A DNA stretch of 64,000 nt from Pseudomonas lini. GTDB lineage: Bacteria; Pseudomonadota; Gammaproteobacteria; Pseudomonadales; Pseudomonadaceae. Under the pieces are notes generated by a model that did not search any database, was not told where the DNA came from, and was given only the letters and a program-made list of their open reading frames with translations. Positions within the stretch are counted from its first letter, which is position 1. Every line of letters begins with the position of its first letter. The stretch lies in assembly GCF_030812475.1 (NCBI RefSeq), contig NZ_JAUSSR010000020.1, forward strand, positions 1 to 64,000, read 5' to 3'. The translations under genes were made by a program, and so were the position numbers. Below, piece after piece: positions 17,710 through 26,483 of the stretch.

Positions 17710-19191
17710 TCAGTTGTCCGGGGTTTGCTCGGCCAGGGCCACCGCACGGAACATCGCGCGGCGTTTGTTCAGGGTTTCTTCCCATTCCAGCGCCGGCACC
17801 GAGTCAGCGACAATGCCGCCACCGGCCTGCACGTGCAGCTCGCCGTTCTTGATCACCGCGGTGCGGATCGCGATGGCGGTGTCCATGTTGCCGTTCCAGG
17901 CGTAGTAACCGACGGCTCCGCCATACACGCCACGCTTGACCGGCTCCAGCTCGTCAATGATTTCCATCGCTCGAATCTTCGGTGCCCCGGACAAGGTGCC
18001 GGCCGGCAGAATCGCCCGCAGTGCATCCATTGCCGTCAACCCGGCTGTCAGCTGCCCGGTAACGTTGGACACGATGTGCATGACGTTGGAGTAACGCTCG
18101 ATCACCATCTTTTCGGTGAGTTTCACCGAGCCGATTTCCGAAACGCGACCGGTATCGTTACGGCCCAGGTCGATCAGCATCAGGTGCTCGGCGATTTCCT
18201 TATCGTCGGACAACAAGTCTTTTTCCAACGCAACATCGGCCTCTTCGTTGGCGCCCCGCGGACGGGTGCCGGCGATCGGGCGTACGGTGATCAGGTTGTC
18301 TTCGACCCGCACCAGCACTTCCGGCGAACTGCCGACAACGTGGAAGTCGCCGAAGTTGAAGAAGTACATGTAGGGCGTCGGGTTGAAGCAGCGCAGCGCC
18401 CGGTACAGATCGATCGGCGCAGCCTTGAAGTCGATCGACATGCGCTGGGACGGCACGACCTGCATGCAGTCACCGGCCAGGATGTATTCCTTGATGGTGT
18501 CGACGGCTTTTTCGTAGTCGTCCTGAGTGAAGCTGGAACGGAATACCGGGTCGGCGGACTGCTGCTTGCTGAAATCCAGGCCACGGCGCGGTGCGATCGG
18601 CTGCCGGAGTTTTTCCAGCAGCGCTTCAAGACGTGCCTGTCCGTGTTCGAAAGCATCGTCCTGCGACGGGTCGGCCAGGACAATCGCGTGCATCTTGCCG
18701 GCGAGGTTGTCGAACACCACCACCGCGTCGGAGACCATCAGCAGAATGTCCGGCACGCCCAGCGGATCAGGGTTCGGACACTTGCCCAGACGCTTTTCCA
18801 CATAACGTACGCAGTCGTACCCGAAGTAACCCACCAGGCCGCCATTGAAACGCGGCAGCCCAGGGATGATCGGCACGTTGTAGCGAGCCTTGAATTCTTC
18901 GACGAAAGCCAGTGGGTCTTCAGCCTCATGACTTTCGATCTCGACGCCGTCGTGGGTCACGCGGACGTGATGATCGTGAACCCGCAGCACGGTGCGGCAT
19001 GGCAAACCAATGATCGAATAACGGCCCCACTTTTCCCCGCCCTGCACCGATTCGAGCAAGTAGGAGTTCGGCTCATCGGCCAGTTTCAGGTAGATCGACA
19101 ACGGGGTGTCGAAGTCGGCCAGGGTTTCGCAGGCAAGCGGGATGCGGTTGTAGCCGGCAGCGGCCAAACGCAGGAATTCTTCGCGGATCAT
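17710..19191 (-). CDS. trpE: Anthranilate synthase component I
   Basis: Converts chorismate to anthranilate with TrpG. The 493-residue protein has the feedback Trp-binding segment near the N-terminus (LLESVQGGEKWGRYSI) and the chorismate-binding blocks RPIAGTRPRG, DLGRNDTGRV and SGAPKIRAME. It lies downstream of rpe-gph on the same strand, and its leader peptide overlaps the gph 3' end. The start codon is 71 nt from the shared gph/leader stop. Confidence 0.97.
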   Translation of the reverse strand: MIREEFLRLAAAGYNRIPLACETLADFDTPLSIYLKLADEPNSYLLESVQGGEKWGRYSIIGLPCRTVLRVHDHHVRVTHDGVEIESHEAEDPLAFVEEFKARYNVPIIPGLPRFNGGLVGYFGYDCVRYVEKRLGKCPNPDPLGVPDILLMVSDAVVVFDNLAGKMHAIVLADPSQDDAFEHGQARLEALLEKLRQPIAPRRGLDFSKQQSADPVFRSSFTQDDYEKAVDTIKEYILAGDCMQVVPSQRMSIDFKAAPIDLYRALRCFNPTPYMYFFNFGDFHVVGSSPEVLVRVEDNLITVRPIAGTRPRGANEEADVALEKDLLSDDKEIAEHLMLIDLGRNDTGRVSEIGSVKLTEKMVIERYSNVMHIVSNVTGQLTAGLTAMDALRAILPAGTLSGAPKIRAMEIIDELEPVKRGVYGGAVGYYAWNGNMDTAIAIRTAVIKNGELHVQAGGGIVADSVPALEWEETLNKRRAMFRAVALAEQTPDN

Positions 19192-19262
19192 GGGGTAGCC
19201 TCGTGGCTTGAGGGTCTAACGGTCAGGTATGCAAACGCGCCGGGATGCCGGCCAGGAACAAG

Positions 19263-19331
19263 TCAGGCGCGCCAACGCCAGCGGGCCAGGGCCTTGATGA
19301 CTTTCATCCAGAGTTTGCGAGTGACCACCAC
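19263..19331 (-). CDS. Putative trp leader peptide of trpE, nested in frame in gph
   Basis: The last 22 codons of gph can be read from an in-frame GTG (19331) as a leader peptide ending ARWRWRA with Trp codons at positions 8, 18 and 20. An in-frame ATG at 19307 would give 14 codons. It aligns without gaps to the trpGDC leader, including the GTG start and the identical CGNTGGCGTTGGCGCGCCTGA-type ending. Downstream, CGCGCC can pair with GGCGCG, while GCCGG can pair with CCGGC; these overlap, as attenuator stems do. No classical U-rich terminator is evident. Confidence 0.7.
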   Translation of the reverse strand: MVVTRKLWMKVIKALARWRWRA

Positions 19332-20081
19332 GATGGCGTTTCCAGAAGGGGGTTGAACAGCGTCGGCCAACGTTATATCAGCGGCCGGATCCAGGCAACC
19401 GCGAATTAGCTTGCGCAGATCGTCGATCACCAGCGCCGGCGACTCTTCGGCAATCGGCCGGCCATGGTTATAGCCATAACTGAGCGCCACGCATTTGACC
19501 CCCGCCGCTTTCGCCGCCTGTACATCGCTGCGCGAGTCGCCGACGAACAACGACTGGGATGCCGGAATGTTGGCCATTTTCATGACGAAAAACAGTGCAG
19601 CCGGGTCCGGTTTCTTCTGTGGCAAGGTGTCGCCACCGATGATCCACTTGAAGTAACGACCGATTTTCATCTGATCCAGCAGCGGTGCGACGAAGCGCTC
19701 CGGCTTGTTGGTGATCAGGGCCATTTCCACGCCTTGCTTGTTCAGCCATTTGAGGGTGTCACGCACGCCAGGGTAAACCACCGTCAGCGCGTGACCGTCC
19801 TCATAAAACCCGTTGAACAACTCCAAGGCATGCTCGGCCTCGACCTCATCGACGTTTTCACCATCGATATGGTTGGCCAGGGCACGGCGCACCAGCATGT
19901 GCACGCCATTGCCGACCCAGTCGCGCACCGACTCGATCCCGACAGGTGCGCGGCCGAGCTTGAGCAGCATGTTATCCACAGCCGCCGCGAGGTCGGGGAC
20001 CGAATCGACCAGCGTGCCATCCAGATCGAACATCACCAGCCGCGGCAAAGCGCCCGGGAATAGCTGCTCAAAGCCACTCAT
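19263..20081 (-). CDS. gph: Phosphoglycolate phosphatase
   Basis: HAD-superfamily phosphatase that removes 2-phosphoglycolate. The 272-residue protein has the nucleophile motif FDLDGTLVDS (D19, D21), ITNKPERF for motif II, and KKPDPAALFF plus VGDSRSDVQAAKAAG for motifs III-IV. The HAD fold seems complete by about residue 232; the remaining 40 residues form a basic, Trp-rich tail that doubles as the trpE leader region. The start overlaps the rpe stop by 4 nt. Confidence 0.95.
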   Translation of the reverse strand: MSGFEQLFPGALPRLVMFDLDGTLVDSVPDLAAAVDNMLLKLGRAPVGIESVRDWVGNGVHMLVRRALANHIDGENVDEVEAEHALELFNGFYEDGHALTVVYPGVRDTLKWLNKQGVEMALITNKPERFVAPLLDQMKIGRYFKWIIGGDTLPQKKPDPAALFFVMKMANIPASQSLFVGDSRSDVQAAKAAGVKCVALSYGYNHGRPIAEESPALVIDDLRKLIRGCLDPAADITLADAVQPPSGNAIVVVTRKLWMKVIKALARWRWRA

Positions 20082-20752
20082 GGGCGGGTCAGCGCCAGTT
20101 CGGAACGCATCTTTTCAATCACCTCTTGGTAGTTCGGTGCATTGAAGATCGCCGAGCCGGCAACGAAGGTATCGGCGCCAGCGGCGGCAATTTCGCGAAT
20201 GTTGTTCACGTTCACGCCGCCGTCGATTTCCAGGCGGATGTCACGACCGGAGGCATCGATCAGTGCCCGCGCTTCACGCAGCTTGTCGAGGGTGCCGGGA
20301 ATGAACTTCTGTCCGCCGAAGCCCGGGTTGACGCTCATCAGCAAGATCATGTCGACCTTGTCCATCACGTACCTGAGCACGTCCAGCGGCGTCGCCGGAT
20401 TGAACACCAGGCCCGATTTGCAGCCGCCTTCGCGGATCAATTGCAGGGAGCGGTCGACGTGCTGGGTGGCTTCCGGGTGGAACGTGATGTAAGTCGCGCC
20501 GGCCTCGATGAAGTCACCGACAATGCGATCCACCGGGCTGACCATCAGGTGCGCGTCGATCGGCGCAGTCACGCCGTATTTACGCAGTGCGGCACAAACC
20601 ATCGGGCCGATGGTCAGGTTCGGCACGTAATGGTTGTCCATGACATCGAAGTGTACGAAGTCGGCGCCGGCGGCCAGGACGTTGTCCACTTCCTCACCCA
20701 GGCGGGCGAAATCGGCGGAGAGAATCGACGGAGCAATGACGAAGGGCTGCAT
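20078..20752 (-). CDS. rpe: Ribulose-phosphate 3-epimerase
   Basis: Interconverts ribulose-5-phosphate and xylulose-5-phosphate. The 224-residue TIM barrel has APSILSADFARLGEE, the metal-binding HFDVMDNHYVPN, HLMV, and the phosphate loop MSVNPGFGGQKF. It is the first gene of rpe-gph, with trpE downstream, the same order as in many proteobacteria. Confidence 0.97.
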   Translation of the reverse strand: MQPFVIAPSILSADFARLGEEVDNVLAAGADFVHFDVMDNHYVPNLTIGPMVCAALRKYGVTAPIDAHLMVSPVDRIVGDFIEAGATYITFHPEATQHVDRSLQLIREGGCKSGLVFNPATPLDVLRYVMDKVDMILLMSVNPGFGGQKFIPGTLDKLREARALIDASGRDIRLEIDGGVNVNNIREIAAAGADTFVAGSAIFNAPNYQEVIEKMRSELALTRP

Positions 20753-20892
20753 TACGCACCTTTACTGAGCAGAATCACGATGGCGCGCATTGTATACCTC
20801 ATGCTCTGAAGCGCGCACCGTGACGCGATAATCAGTAGGCCGTCCGGTAGATCTTCTCGATATCGATGGCGTCAGGTTTGCGCACTTTCCCC

Positions 20893-20977
20893 GTAGGAGC
20901 CGGCTTGCCGGCGAATGGCATAACGCGGTGTGTCAGGCGAACTACGTTGTGCCATTCGCCGGCAAGCCGGCTCCTAC
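20893..20977. repeat. REPIN (GTAGGAGCCGGCTTGCCGGCGA class)
   Basis: Perfect inverted pair of GTAGGAGCCGGCTTGCCGGC elements; the palindrome continues inward (AATGGCA / TGCCATT). It fills the gap between rpe and the ABC permease gene. Confidence 0.85.
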
Positions 20978-20995
20978 AGGGATGTACGACCTGTG

Positions 20996-21820
20996 TCAGA
21001 CCTGGGCGGTGCGCAGTTTCTCGCTGCGACCCCGCAGCCATTCCAGGGTCAGCAACAGGATCACCGAGAAGGCGATCAACAGCGTTGCCGCGGCGGCAAT
21101 GGTCGGGCTGAGGTTTTCGCGGATACCGCTGAACATTTGCCGTGGCAGGGTTGCCTGCTCGGGGCCGGCGAGGAACAGTGTCACCACCACTTCATCAAAC
21201 GAGGTGGCGAAGGCAAACAACGCACCCGAGATCACGCCCGGCGCGATCAACGGCAAGGTCACCCGCCGAAATGCCGTCAGCGGCGACGCCCCCAGGCTTG
21301 CGGCCGCCCTCACCAGATTGTGGTTGAACCCCTGCAAGGTCGCCGACACCGTGATGATCACAAACGGCACGCCCAACACCGCATGCACCACGATCAATGA
21401 GAAGAAGCTGTTGCCCAGACCCAGCGGCGCAAAGAACAGATAGCTGGCGACACCGATGATCACCACCGGCACCACCATCGGCGAAATCACCAGGGCCATC
21501 ACCAACGGCTTGCCGGGAAAATCGCCCCGAGTCAGGCCAATCGCTGCCAGCGTACCGAAGATCATCGCCAGCACCGTGGCCGCCGGGGCGACGATGATGC
21601 TGTTCTTCAGTGCCCGCATCCATTCCGCCGACGCGAAGAAGTCGTGATACCACTGCAGCGAAAAGCCTTGCAGCGGATACACCAGGAAACTCCCCGAGTT
21701 GAACGACAGCGGAATGATCACCAGCACCGGCAGGATCAGGAACAACAGGATCAAGCCGCAGAGAATCCGCAAGCTGTAGAACCACACCCGCTCGATGGGC
21801 GACATATAAGGACTCAGCAT
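20996..21820 (-). CDS. agtD: ABC transporter permease, PotC-like (AgtD type)
   Basis: 274-residue inner-membrane permease with about six helices and the BPD-type cytoplasmic motif around EAA-like RAAASLGASPLTAFRRVTLPLIAPG. The start at 21820 is supported by GGGAG upstream; a longer frame would overlap the preceding permease out of frame. It is the last gene of a four-gene uptake operon. By synteny and composition this matches the P. aeruginosa agtABCD system for GABA and 5-aminovalerate; substrate is inferred. Confidence 0.9.
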   Translation of the reverse strand: MLSPYMSPIERVWFYSLRILCGLILLFLILPVLVIIPLSFNSGSFLVYPLQGFSLQWYHDFFASAEWMRALKNSIIVAPAATVLAMIFGTLAAIGLTRGDFPGKPLVMALVISPMVVPVVIIGVASYLFFAPLGLGNSFFSLIVVHAVLGVPFVIITVSATLQGFNHNLVRAAASLGASPLTAFRRVTLPLIAPGVISGALFAFATSFDEVVVTLFLAGPEQATLPRQMFSGIRENLSPTIAAAATLLIAFSVILLLTLEWLRGRSEKLRTAQV

Positions 21821-21831
21821 TTCGTTCTCCC

Positions 21832-23079
21832 TTAGCTCAGGCGCAGGCGACTGGCGCCTACCAGCCAGTTGTAAATCAGATACAGCACCACGGTCGCCAA
21901 CAGCAGCAGCCCACCGAGCGCGGTCGCCATGCCCCAGTTGATGCTGGTGTTGGTGTAGAAGGCGACGAAGTAACTGACCATCTGATCGTTCGGGCTGCCC
22001 AGCAAGGCCGGGGTGATGTAGTAGCCGATGGCAAGGATGAACACCAACAGGCAACCGGCGCCGACACCGGCATAAGTCTGTGGGAAGTACACCCGCCAGA
22101 AGCTGGCGAACGGGTGGCAGCCGAGGGAAATCGCCGCACGCATGTAAGTCGGCGAGATGCCTTTCATTACGCTGTAGATCGGCAGGATCATGAACGGCAG
22201 CAGGATGTGCACCATCGAGATGTAAACCCCGGTACGGTTGAACACCAGCTCCAGCGGCTTATCGATGATGCCCATGGCCATCAGGCCGCTGTTGATCAGG
22301 CCGCCCGATTGCAGCAGCACGATCCACGCGGCGACCCGCACCAGAATCGAGGTCCAGAACGGCAGCAACACCAGAATCATCAACAGGTTGCTTTGCCGCG
22401 ATGGCAGGTTCGCCAGCAGATAGGCCAATGGATAAGCCAGCACCAGGCAGATCACGGTGATGATCAGGCCCATCCAGAAGGTTCGGGCAAAAATGTCGAG
22501 GTAGATGGCCTGATCGGGTGTGGCCGGGGCGATTTCGCCGAGGTCGTCGATCCGATGGTCCACCGCCGCCAGCAGGTAGTACGGCGTAATGCTGCTGGTG
22601 TTGCGGCGTACGGCTTGCCAGTAGGCCGGGTCGCCCCAGCGCTCGTCGAGACTTTCCAGTGCTTCTTTATAAGAGGCCGGTTCGCTGGCGAACGGCAAGG
22701 CGCGTGCGGTTTTGGTCAGCAGGCTGCGGTAGCCGGCCAACTCCATGTTCAAGCGCTTGGACAGGTCGCCCAAGGTCTGGTTCTTGCGGGCTTCTGCCAG
22801 GTCTTCGCTGGCCGCCTTGTACACCGGTTCAGCGGGCAGGCCGCGGCCGTCCCAACTGGCGATGGCCGCCACGGTGCGTGGCATGCCGCCGACCACTTCG
22901 GGGTTACCGACGCTTTTGTAGAGCAGCGCCACGATCGGCACCAGGAACACCAGCAGCAGAAACAGCACCAGCGGCGCGATCAAGGCCTGGGCCTTCCAGC
23001 GGTTGATCCGCTCGGCATGCTTGAGCCGCTGCTTCAAGGTGGGGTCTGTGCCCGCGTTCAGGGGAATGGCGGTGGCCAT
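21832..23079 (-). CDS. agtC: ABC transporter permease, PotB-like (AgtC type)
   Basis: 415-residue permease, longer than typical PotB because of a periplasmic insertion of roughly 150 residues between the first helix (about 35-55) and the BPD permease core starting near residue 215. The coupling motif is RAAISLGCHPFASFWRVYFPQT. The start MATAIPLN at 23079 is chosen over an upstream extension. agtD starts 11 nt after its stop. Confidence 0.9.
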   Translation of the reverse strand: MATAIPLNAGTDPTLKQRLKHAERINRWKAQALIAPLVLFLLLVFLVPIVALLYKSVGNPEVVGGMPRTVAAIASWDGRGLPAEPVYKAASEDLAEARKNQTLGDLSKRLNMELAGYRSLLTKTARALPFASEPASYKEALESLDERWGDPAYWQAVRRNTSSITPYYLLAAVDHRIDDLGEIAPATPDQAIYLDIFARTFWMGLIITVICLVLAYPLAYLLANLPSRQSNLLMILVLLPFWTSILVRVAAWIVLLQSGGLINSGLMAMGIIDKPLELVFNRTGVYISMVHILLPFMILPIYSVMKGISPTYMRAAISLGCHPFASFWRVYFPQTYAGVGAGCLLVFILAIGYYITPALLGSPNDQMVSYFVAFYTNTSINWGMATALGGLLLLATVVLYLIYNWLVGASRLRLS

Positions 23080-23153
23080 GGCGTACTCCGGAAATCTTTG
23101 ATCGTTACAGAGGCGGAACATCACCTCGATCGTTAAATTCACACAACTCTAAA

Positions 23154-23242
23154 GTGGGAGCGGGCTTGCTCGCGAAAGCGGTGTGTCAGTCAACATCAAT
23201 GCTGGATGTGAAGACGCCTTCGCGAGCAAGCCCGCTCCCACA
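23154..23242. repeat. REPIN inside the agt operon
   Basis: Inverted pair of GTGGGAGCGGGCTTGCTCGC elements between agtB and agtC. Within one operon such a structure may stabilise the upstream mRNA, where the abundant binding protein is encoded; that role is known for REPs in general and only inferred here. Confidence 0.85.
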
Positions 23243-23273
23243 GGTGGGCGAGCCCACCATCACAGGTTCGTGC

Positions 23274-24317
23274 TTATTTGGCAGCCCAGGAATTGAAACG
23301 CTGCTCCAGTTGCTCGCCGTTGTCAGCCCAGAAGCTGACGTCGATCTGCACCTGGTTGGCAATGTTTTCCGGGGTGGTCGGCATGTCCTTCAGGACATCC
23401 TTGGCCAACAGCGGTACGGCTTGAGTGTTGGCCGGGCCGTAGGCGATGTTTTCCGAATAGGTCTTCTGCTGTTGCGGCTGCACCGAGAATGCGATGAATT
23501 TCTTCGCCGCTTCAGCACGTGCCTTGTCCAGACCTTTTGGAATAGCCCAAGCGTCGAAGTCGTAGATACCGCCGTTCCAGACGACTTTGAGGTTGCTTTC
23601 TTTCTGCACGGCAGCGATCCGGCCGTTGTAGGCCGAGCTCATGACCACGTCACCGGACGCCAGGTATTGCGGCGGTTGTGCGCCGGCTTCCCACCACTGA
23701 ATGCTTGGCTTGAGCTCATCGAGCTTCTTGAACGCGCGATCCTGGCCATCCTTGCCGGCCAGCACCTTGTAGACGTCTTTCGGCGCAACGCCGTCGGCCA
23801 TCAGTGCGAATTCCAGGGTGTACTTGGCACCTTTGCGCAGGCCACGTTTACCCGGAAATTTCTTGGTGTCCCAGAAATCCACCCAGCTGGTCGGCGCGGT
23901 TTTCAGCTTGTCGGCGTTGTAGGCCAATACGGTCGACCACACGAAGAAGCCAACGCCGCACGGCTGGATAGCGCCTTTGACGTAGTCTTCGTTCTTGCCG
24001 AACAGCGCGGGATCGAGTTGCTCGAACATGTCTTCGTCGCAACCACGGGACAGTTCCGGCGATTCAACTTCCACCAGGTCCCAGGACACGCTCTTGGTGT
24101 CGACCATGGCCTTGACCTTGGCCATCTCGCCGTTGTATTCGCCCGCCACGATCTTGCCGTTGCCTGCCGCTTCCCACGGTGCGTAGAAGGCTTTGACCTG
24201 CGCTGCCTTGTTCGCCCCGCCAAAGGACACCACGGTCAGGTCCGGACCCGCCGCCATCGCGTGTGTCGCGCCGATCATGCCCATGACCAAAGCGGTGAAT
24301 TTCAGGGATCTCAACAT
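23274..24317 (-). CDS. agtB: Periplasmic substrate-binding protein (PotD/PotF-like, AgtB type)
   Basis: 347-residue extracellular solute-binding protein with a clear signal peptide (LVMGMIGATHAMA, cleavage about residue 23). The mature start DLTVVSFGGANKAAQVKAF is typical of the spermidine/putrescine-binding family, which also includes GABA and aminovalerate binders. It follows the ATPase gene by 51 nt and is separated from the permeases by a REPIN. Confidence 0.9.
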   Translation of the reverse strand: MLRSLKFTALVMGMIGATHAMAAGPDLTVVSFGGANKAAQVKAFYAPWEAAGNGKIVAGEYNGEMAKVKAMVDTKSVSWDLVEVESPELSRGCDEDMFEQLDPALFGKNEDYVKGAIQPCGVGFFVWSTVLAYNADKLKTAPTSWVDFWDTKKFPGKRGLRKGAKYTLEFALMADGVAPKDVYKVLAGKDGQDRAFKKLDELKPSIQWWEAGAQPPQYLASGDVVMSSAYNGRIAAVQKESNLKVVWNGGIYDFDAWAIPKGLDKARAEAAKKFIAFSVQPQQQKTYSENIAYGPANTQAVPLLAKDVLKDMPTTPENIANQVQIDVSFWADNGEQLEQRFNSWAAK

Positions 24318-24368
24318 TTATTGTTCTCTCCACGTGCAGGGTTGGTGTTGTTGAAGCAGGGGGGGCGA

Positions 24369-25493
24369 TCAATGCGCCTCTAGAAGCGGGTCGAGCGCGC
24401 GAACGTGTTCGACCTGCCAGCCAAGCGGTACCACGTCGCCAACTGCCAGCTCGGGATCGAGCTCGGCGATCGGTTGCTTCACGAAGAAATCGGTCTTTCC
24501 GCAGACTTCAAGGCGCACTCGGACGTGGTCGCCCAGATAGATGAATTCCGCGACCCGCCCGGAGAAACGGTTGACGCAGGATTCGCTCGAACCATTGAGG
24601 CTCACGCGTTCCGGGCGAATCGACAGCGTGACGGGTTCGCCGGTCTTGCCGACATTGACCGCCAGGGCTTCAACCTTTTCACCGCGACCGAGCTCGACGA
24701 CGCAGCGGTCGCCGGTGTGGCTGTGCAAGCGGCCATTAAGACGGTTGTTCTCGCCGATGAAGTTGGCGACGAAGGTGTTTTTCGGTTCTTCGTAAAGGGA
24801 GCGCGGCGGCGCGATCTGCTGGATTTCGCCTTGGTGGAACACCGCCACACGGTCGGACATGGTCAGGGCTTCACCCTGGTCGTGAGTCACGTAGACCACC
24901 GTCACGCCGAGGCGCTGGTGCAGGTGCTTGATCTCCATCTGCATGTGTTCGCGCAGTTGCTTGTCCAGCGCGCCGAGGGGTTCGTCCATCAGTACCAGTT
25001 GCGGTTCGAACACCAACGCCCGGGCCAGGGCCACACGCTGTTGCTGACCACCGGACAACTGCGCCGGATAACGCTGGGCGAACATGTCGAGCTGAACCAT
25101 GCTCAAGACCCGTTTGACCCGATCGCTGACGTCATTCTTGTTCAAGCCGCGCACGGTCAGCGGGAACGCCAGGTTCTCGGCCACCGTCATGTGCGGGAAC
25201 AATGCATAGTTCTGGAACACCATGCCGATGTCGCGCTTGTGCGGCGGCACGTTGTTGATGGAACGCCCGGCCAGGAGGATTTCACCTGCGGTGGGGGTTT
25301 CAAAACCGGCGAGCATCATCAGGCTGGTGGTCTTGCCGGAACCGGACGGCCCGAGCAAGGTGAGGAATTCGCCTTTGCGAATGTCCAGGTTGAGGTCTTT
25401 GACGATCAGGTTCTCGCCGTCGTAGCTCTTTTGCACTCCACGAAAGCTGACCAGAATGTCGCTGGCCCCTGCGCTTGAATCGACCTGGCTCAT
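24369..25493 (-). CDS. agtA: ABC transporter ATP-binding protein (PotA-like, AgtA type)
   Basis: 374-residue ATPase that powers the uptake system. Walker A is GPSGSGKTTS, the signature LSGGQQQRVALARAL, Walker B LVLMDEPLGALD, and the H-loop VYVTHDQGEA. A C-terminal TOBE domain follows residue 280. I chose ATG 25493, with AAAGG seven nt upstream, over a GTG two codons earlier. It is the first gene of the operon; the agtR response regulator gene lies upstream on the same strand across a 336-nt gap containing a REPIN. Confidence 0.92.
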   Translation of the reverse strand: MSQVDSSAGASDILVSFRGVQKSYDGENLIVKDLNLDIRKGEFLTLLGPSGSGKTTSLMMLAGFETPTAGEILLAGRSINNVPPHKRDIGMVFQNYALFPHMTVAENLAFPLTVRGLNKNDVSDRVKRVLSMVQLDMFAQRYPAQLSGGQQQRVALARALVFEPQLVLMDEPLGALDKQLREHMQMEIKHLHQRLGVTVVYVTHDQGEALTMSDRVAVFHQGEIQQIAPPRSLYEEPKNTFVANFIGENNRLNGRLHSHTGDRCVVELGRGEKVEALAVNVGKTGEPVTLSIRPERVSLNGSSESCVNRFSGRVAEFIYLGDHVRVRLEVCGKTDFFVKQPIAELDPELAVGDVVPLGWQVEHVRALDPLLEAH

Positions 25494-25730
25494 ACCCACA
25501 CCTTTGTTGTTGATGACTGCTGTGGACTAAGCCTAGTGGACGCTGGTGACCACGCAAATCGGGGCGCAGGAGAGAATGGCCTCAGCGGGATGGAAGGTTG
25601 GGGGTAGGGATTGCCCTACAAGGATGGCGGGGATGGATAGGGGCAGTGGCGAATTTCAAGCTGCAAGCCACAAGAACGGGCAAAAGCGGGTTCGCTGAGT
25701 GTCGCAAATGGATATGCCACGCAGCCCACT

Positions 25731-25812
25731 GTAGGAGCTGGCTTGCCAGCGAAGGCGTCCTTGAGATTGGCGCAAGGTTCGAAGACGCCTTCGCCGGCAA
25801 GCCGGCTCCTAC
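25731..25812. repeat. REPIN in the agtA-agtR gap
   Basis: GTAGGAGCTGGCTTGCCAGC and its inverted partner flank a short spacer and fill a third of the otherwise gene-free 25494-25829 interval. The rest of that interval presumably holds the agtABCD promoter; no convincing boxes were found. Confidence 0.8.
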
Positions 25813-25829
25813 AGGGGACCGCGCACAAA

Positions 25830-26477
25830 TCAGAGGAGCTTGTGCTCCATGGCGTACTTCACCAGTTCCGCCAGGGAGGTGATGTTGAGTTTCTGCATCA
25901 GCCGCGCCTTGTGAGTGCTGATGGTCTTGCTGCTCAAGGCCAGTTGCTGGGCGATGTCGTTGACGTTGGCGCCTTGTGCCAGGCGTTCGAACACCGAAAA
26001 CTCTCGCTCGGACAGCAACGAATGCAGCGGCCGCGAATCGGTGAGCCCGACTTCGAAGACCATGCGATCGGCCAGGTCCGGATCAATATAACGCCCGCCA
26101 GCCGCGACTTTGCGGATGGCGGTCAGGAGCAGGGCCGGATCGCTGTCCTTGGTGGCGTACCCCGCGGCACCGACTTTCAACGCACGAGCGGCCATTTGTG
26201 CTTCGTCGTGCATCGACAACACCAGAATTGCCGGTGGATTGTTCAACGCGCGAATTCGCGGAATGGCTTCCAGGCCATTGACCCCAGGCATGGAGATATC
26301 CAGCAACACCACTTCGCAGGGAACATGACGCAAGGTGTCGAGCAACTGCTCGCCGTTGCTCGCCTCCCCTACCACCAGAAGGTCCTTGGCCAGCCCGATC
26401 AACTGCTTGATGCCTTCGCGGACGATGGTGTGGTCTTCGGCTACCAGTACACGGATCACGTTCTTCTCCAGATTCAA
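25830..26477 (-). CDS. agtR: LuxR-type response regulator (AgtR type)
   Basis: 215-residue NarL/LuxR-family regulator. The receiver domain has the acidic pocket (AED near 14-15) and the phospho-acceptor D60 in VVLLDISMPG. The C-terminal LuxR helix-turn-helix contains LSSKTISTHKARLMQKLNI. It lies downstream of the sensor kinase across a REPIN and upstream of the transporter operon, which it probably activates, as AgtR does in P. aeruginosa. Confidence 0.92.
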   Translation of the reverse strand: MNLEKNVIRVLVAEDHTIVREGIKQLIGLAKDLLVVGEASNGEQLLDTLRHVPCEVVLLDISMPGVNGLEAIPRIRALNNPPAILVLSMHDEAQMAARALKVGAAGYATKDSDPALLLTAIRKVAAGGRYIDPDLADRMVFEVGLTDSRPLHSLLSEREFSVFERLAQGANVNDIAQQLALSSKTISTHKARLMQKLNITSLAELVKYAMEHKLL

Positions 26478-26483
26478 GATCTA

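Noticed and set aside
17704..19356. 550-codon open frame opposite trpE
   Set aside because: Antisense shadow of trpE; protein is His/Gln/Arg-rich with no family features.
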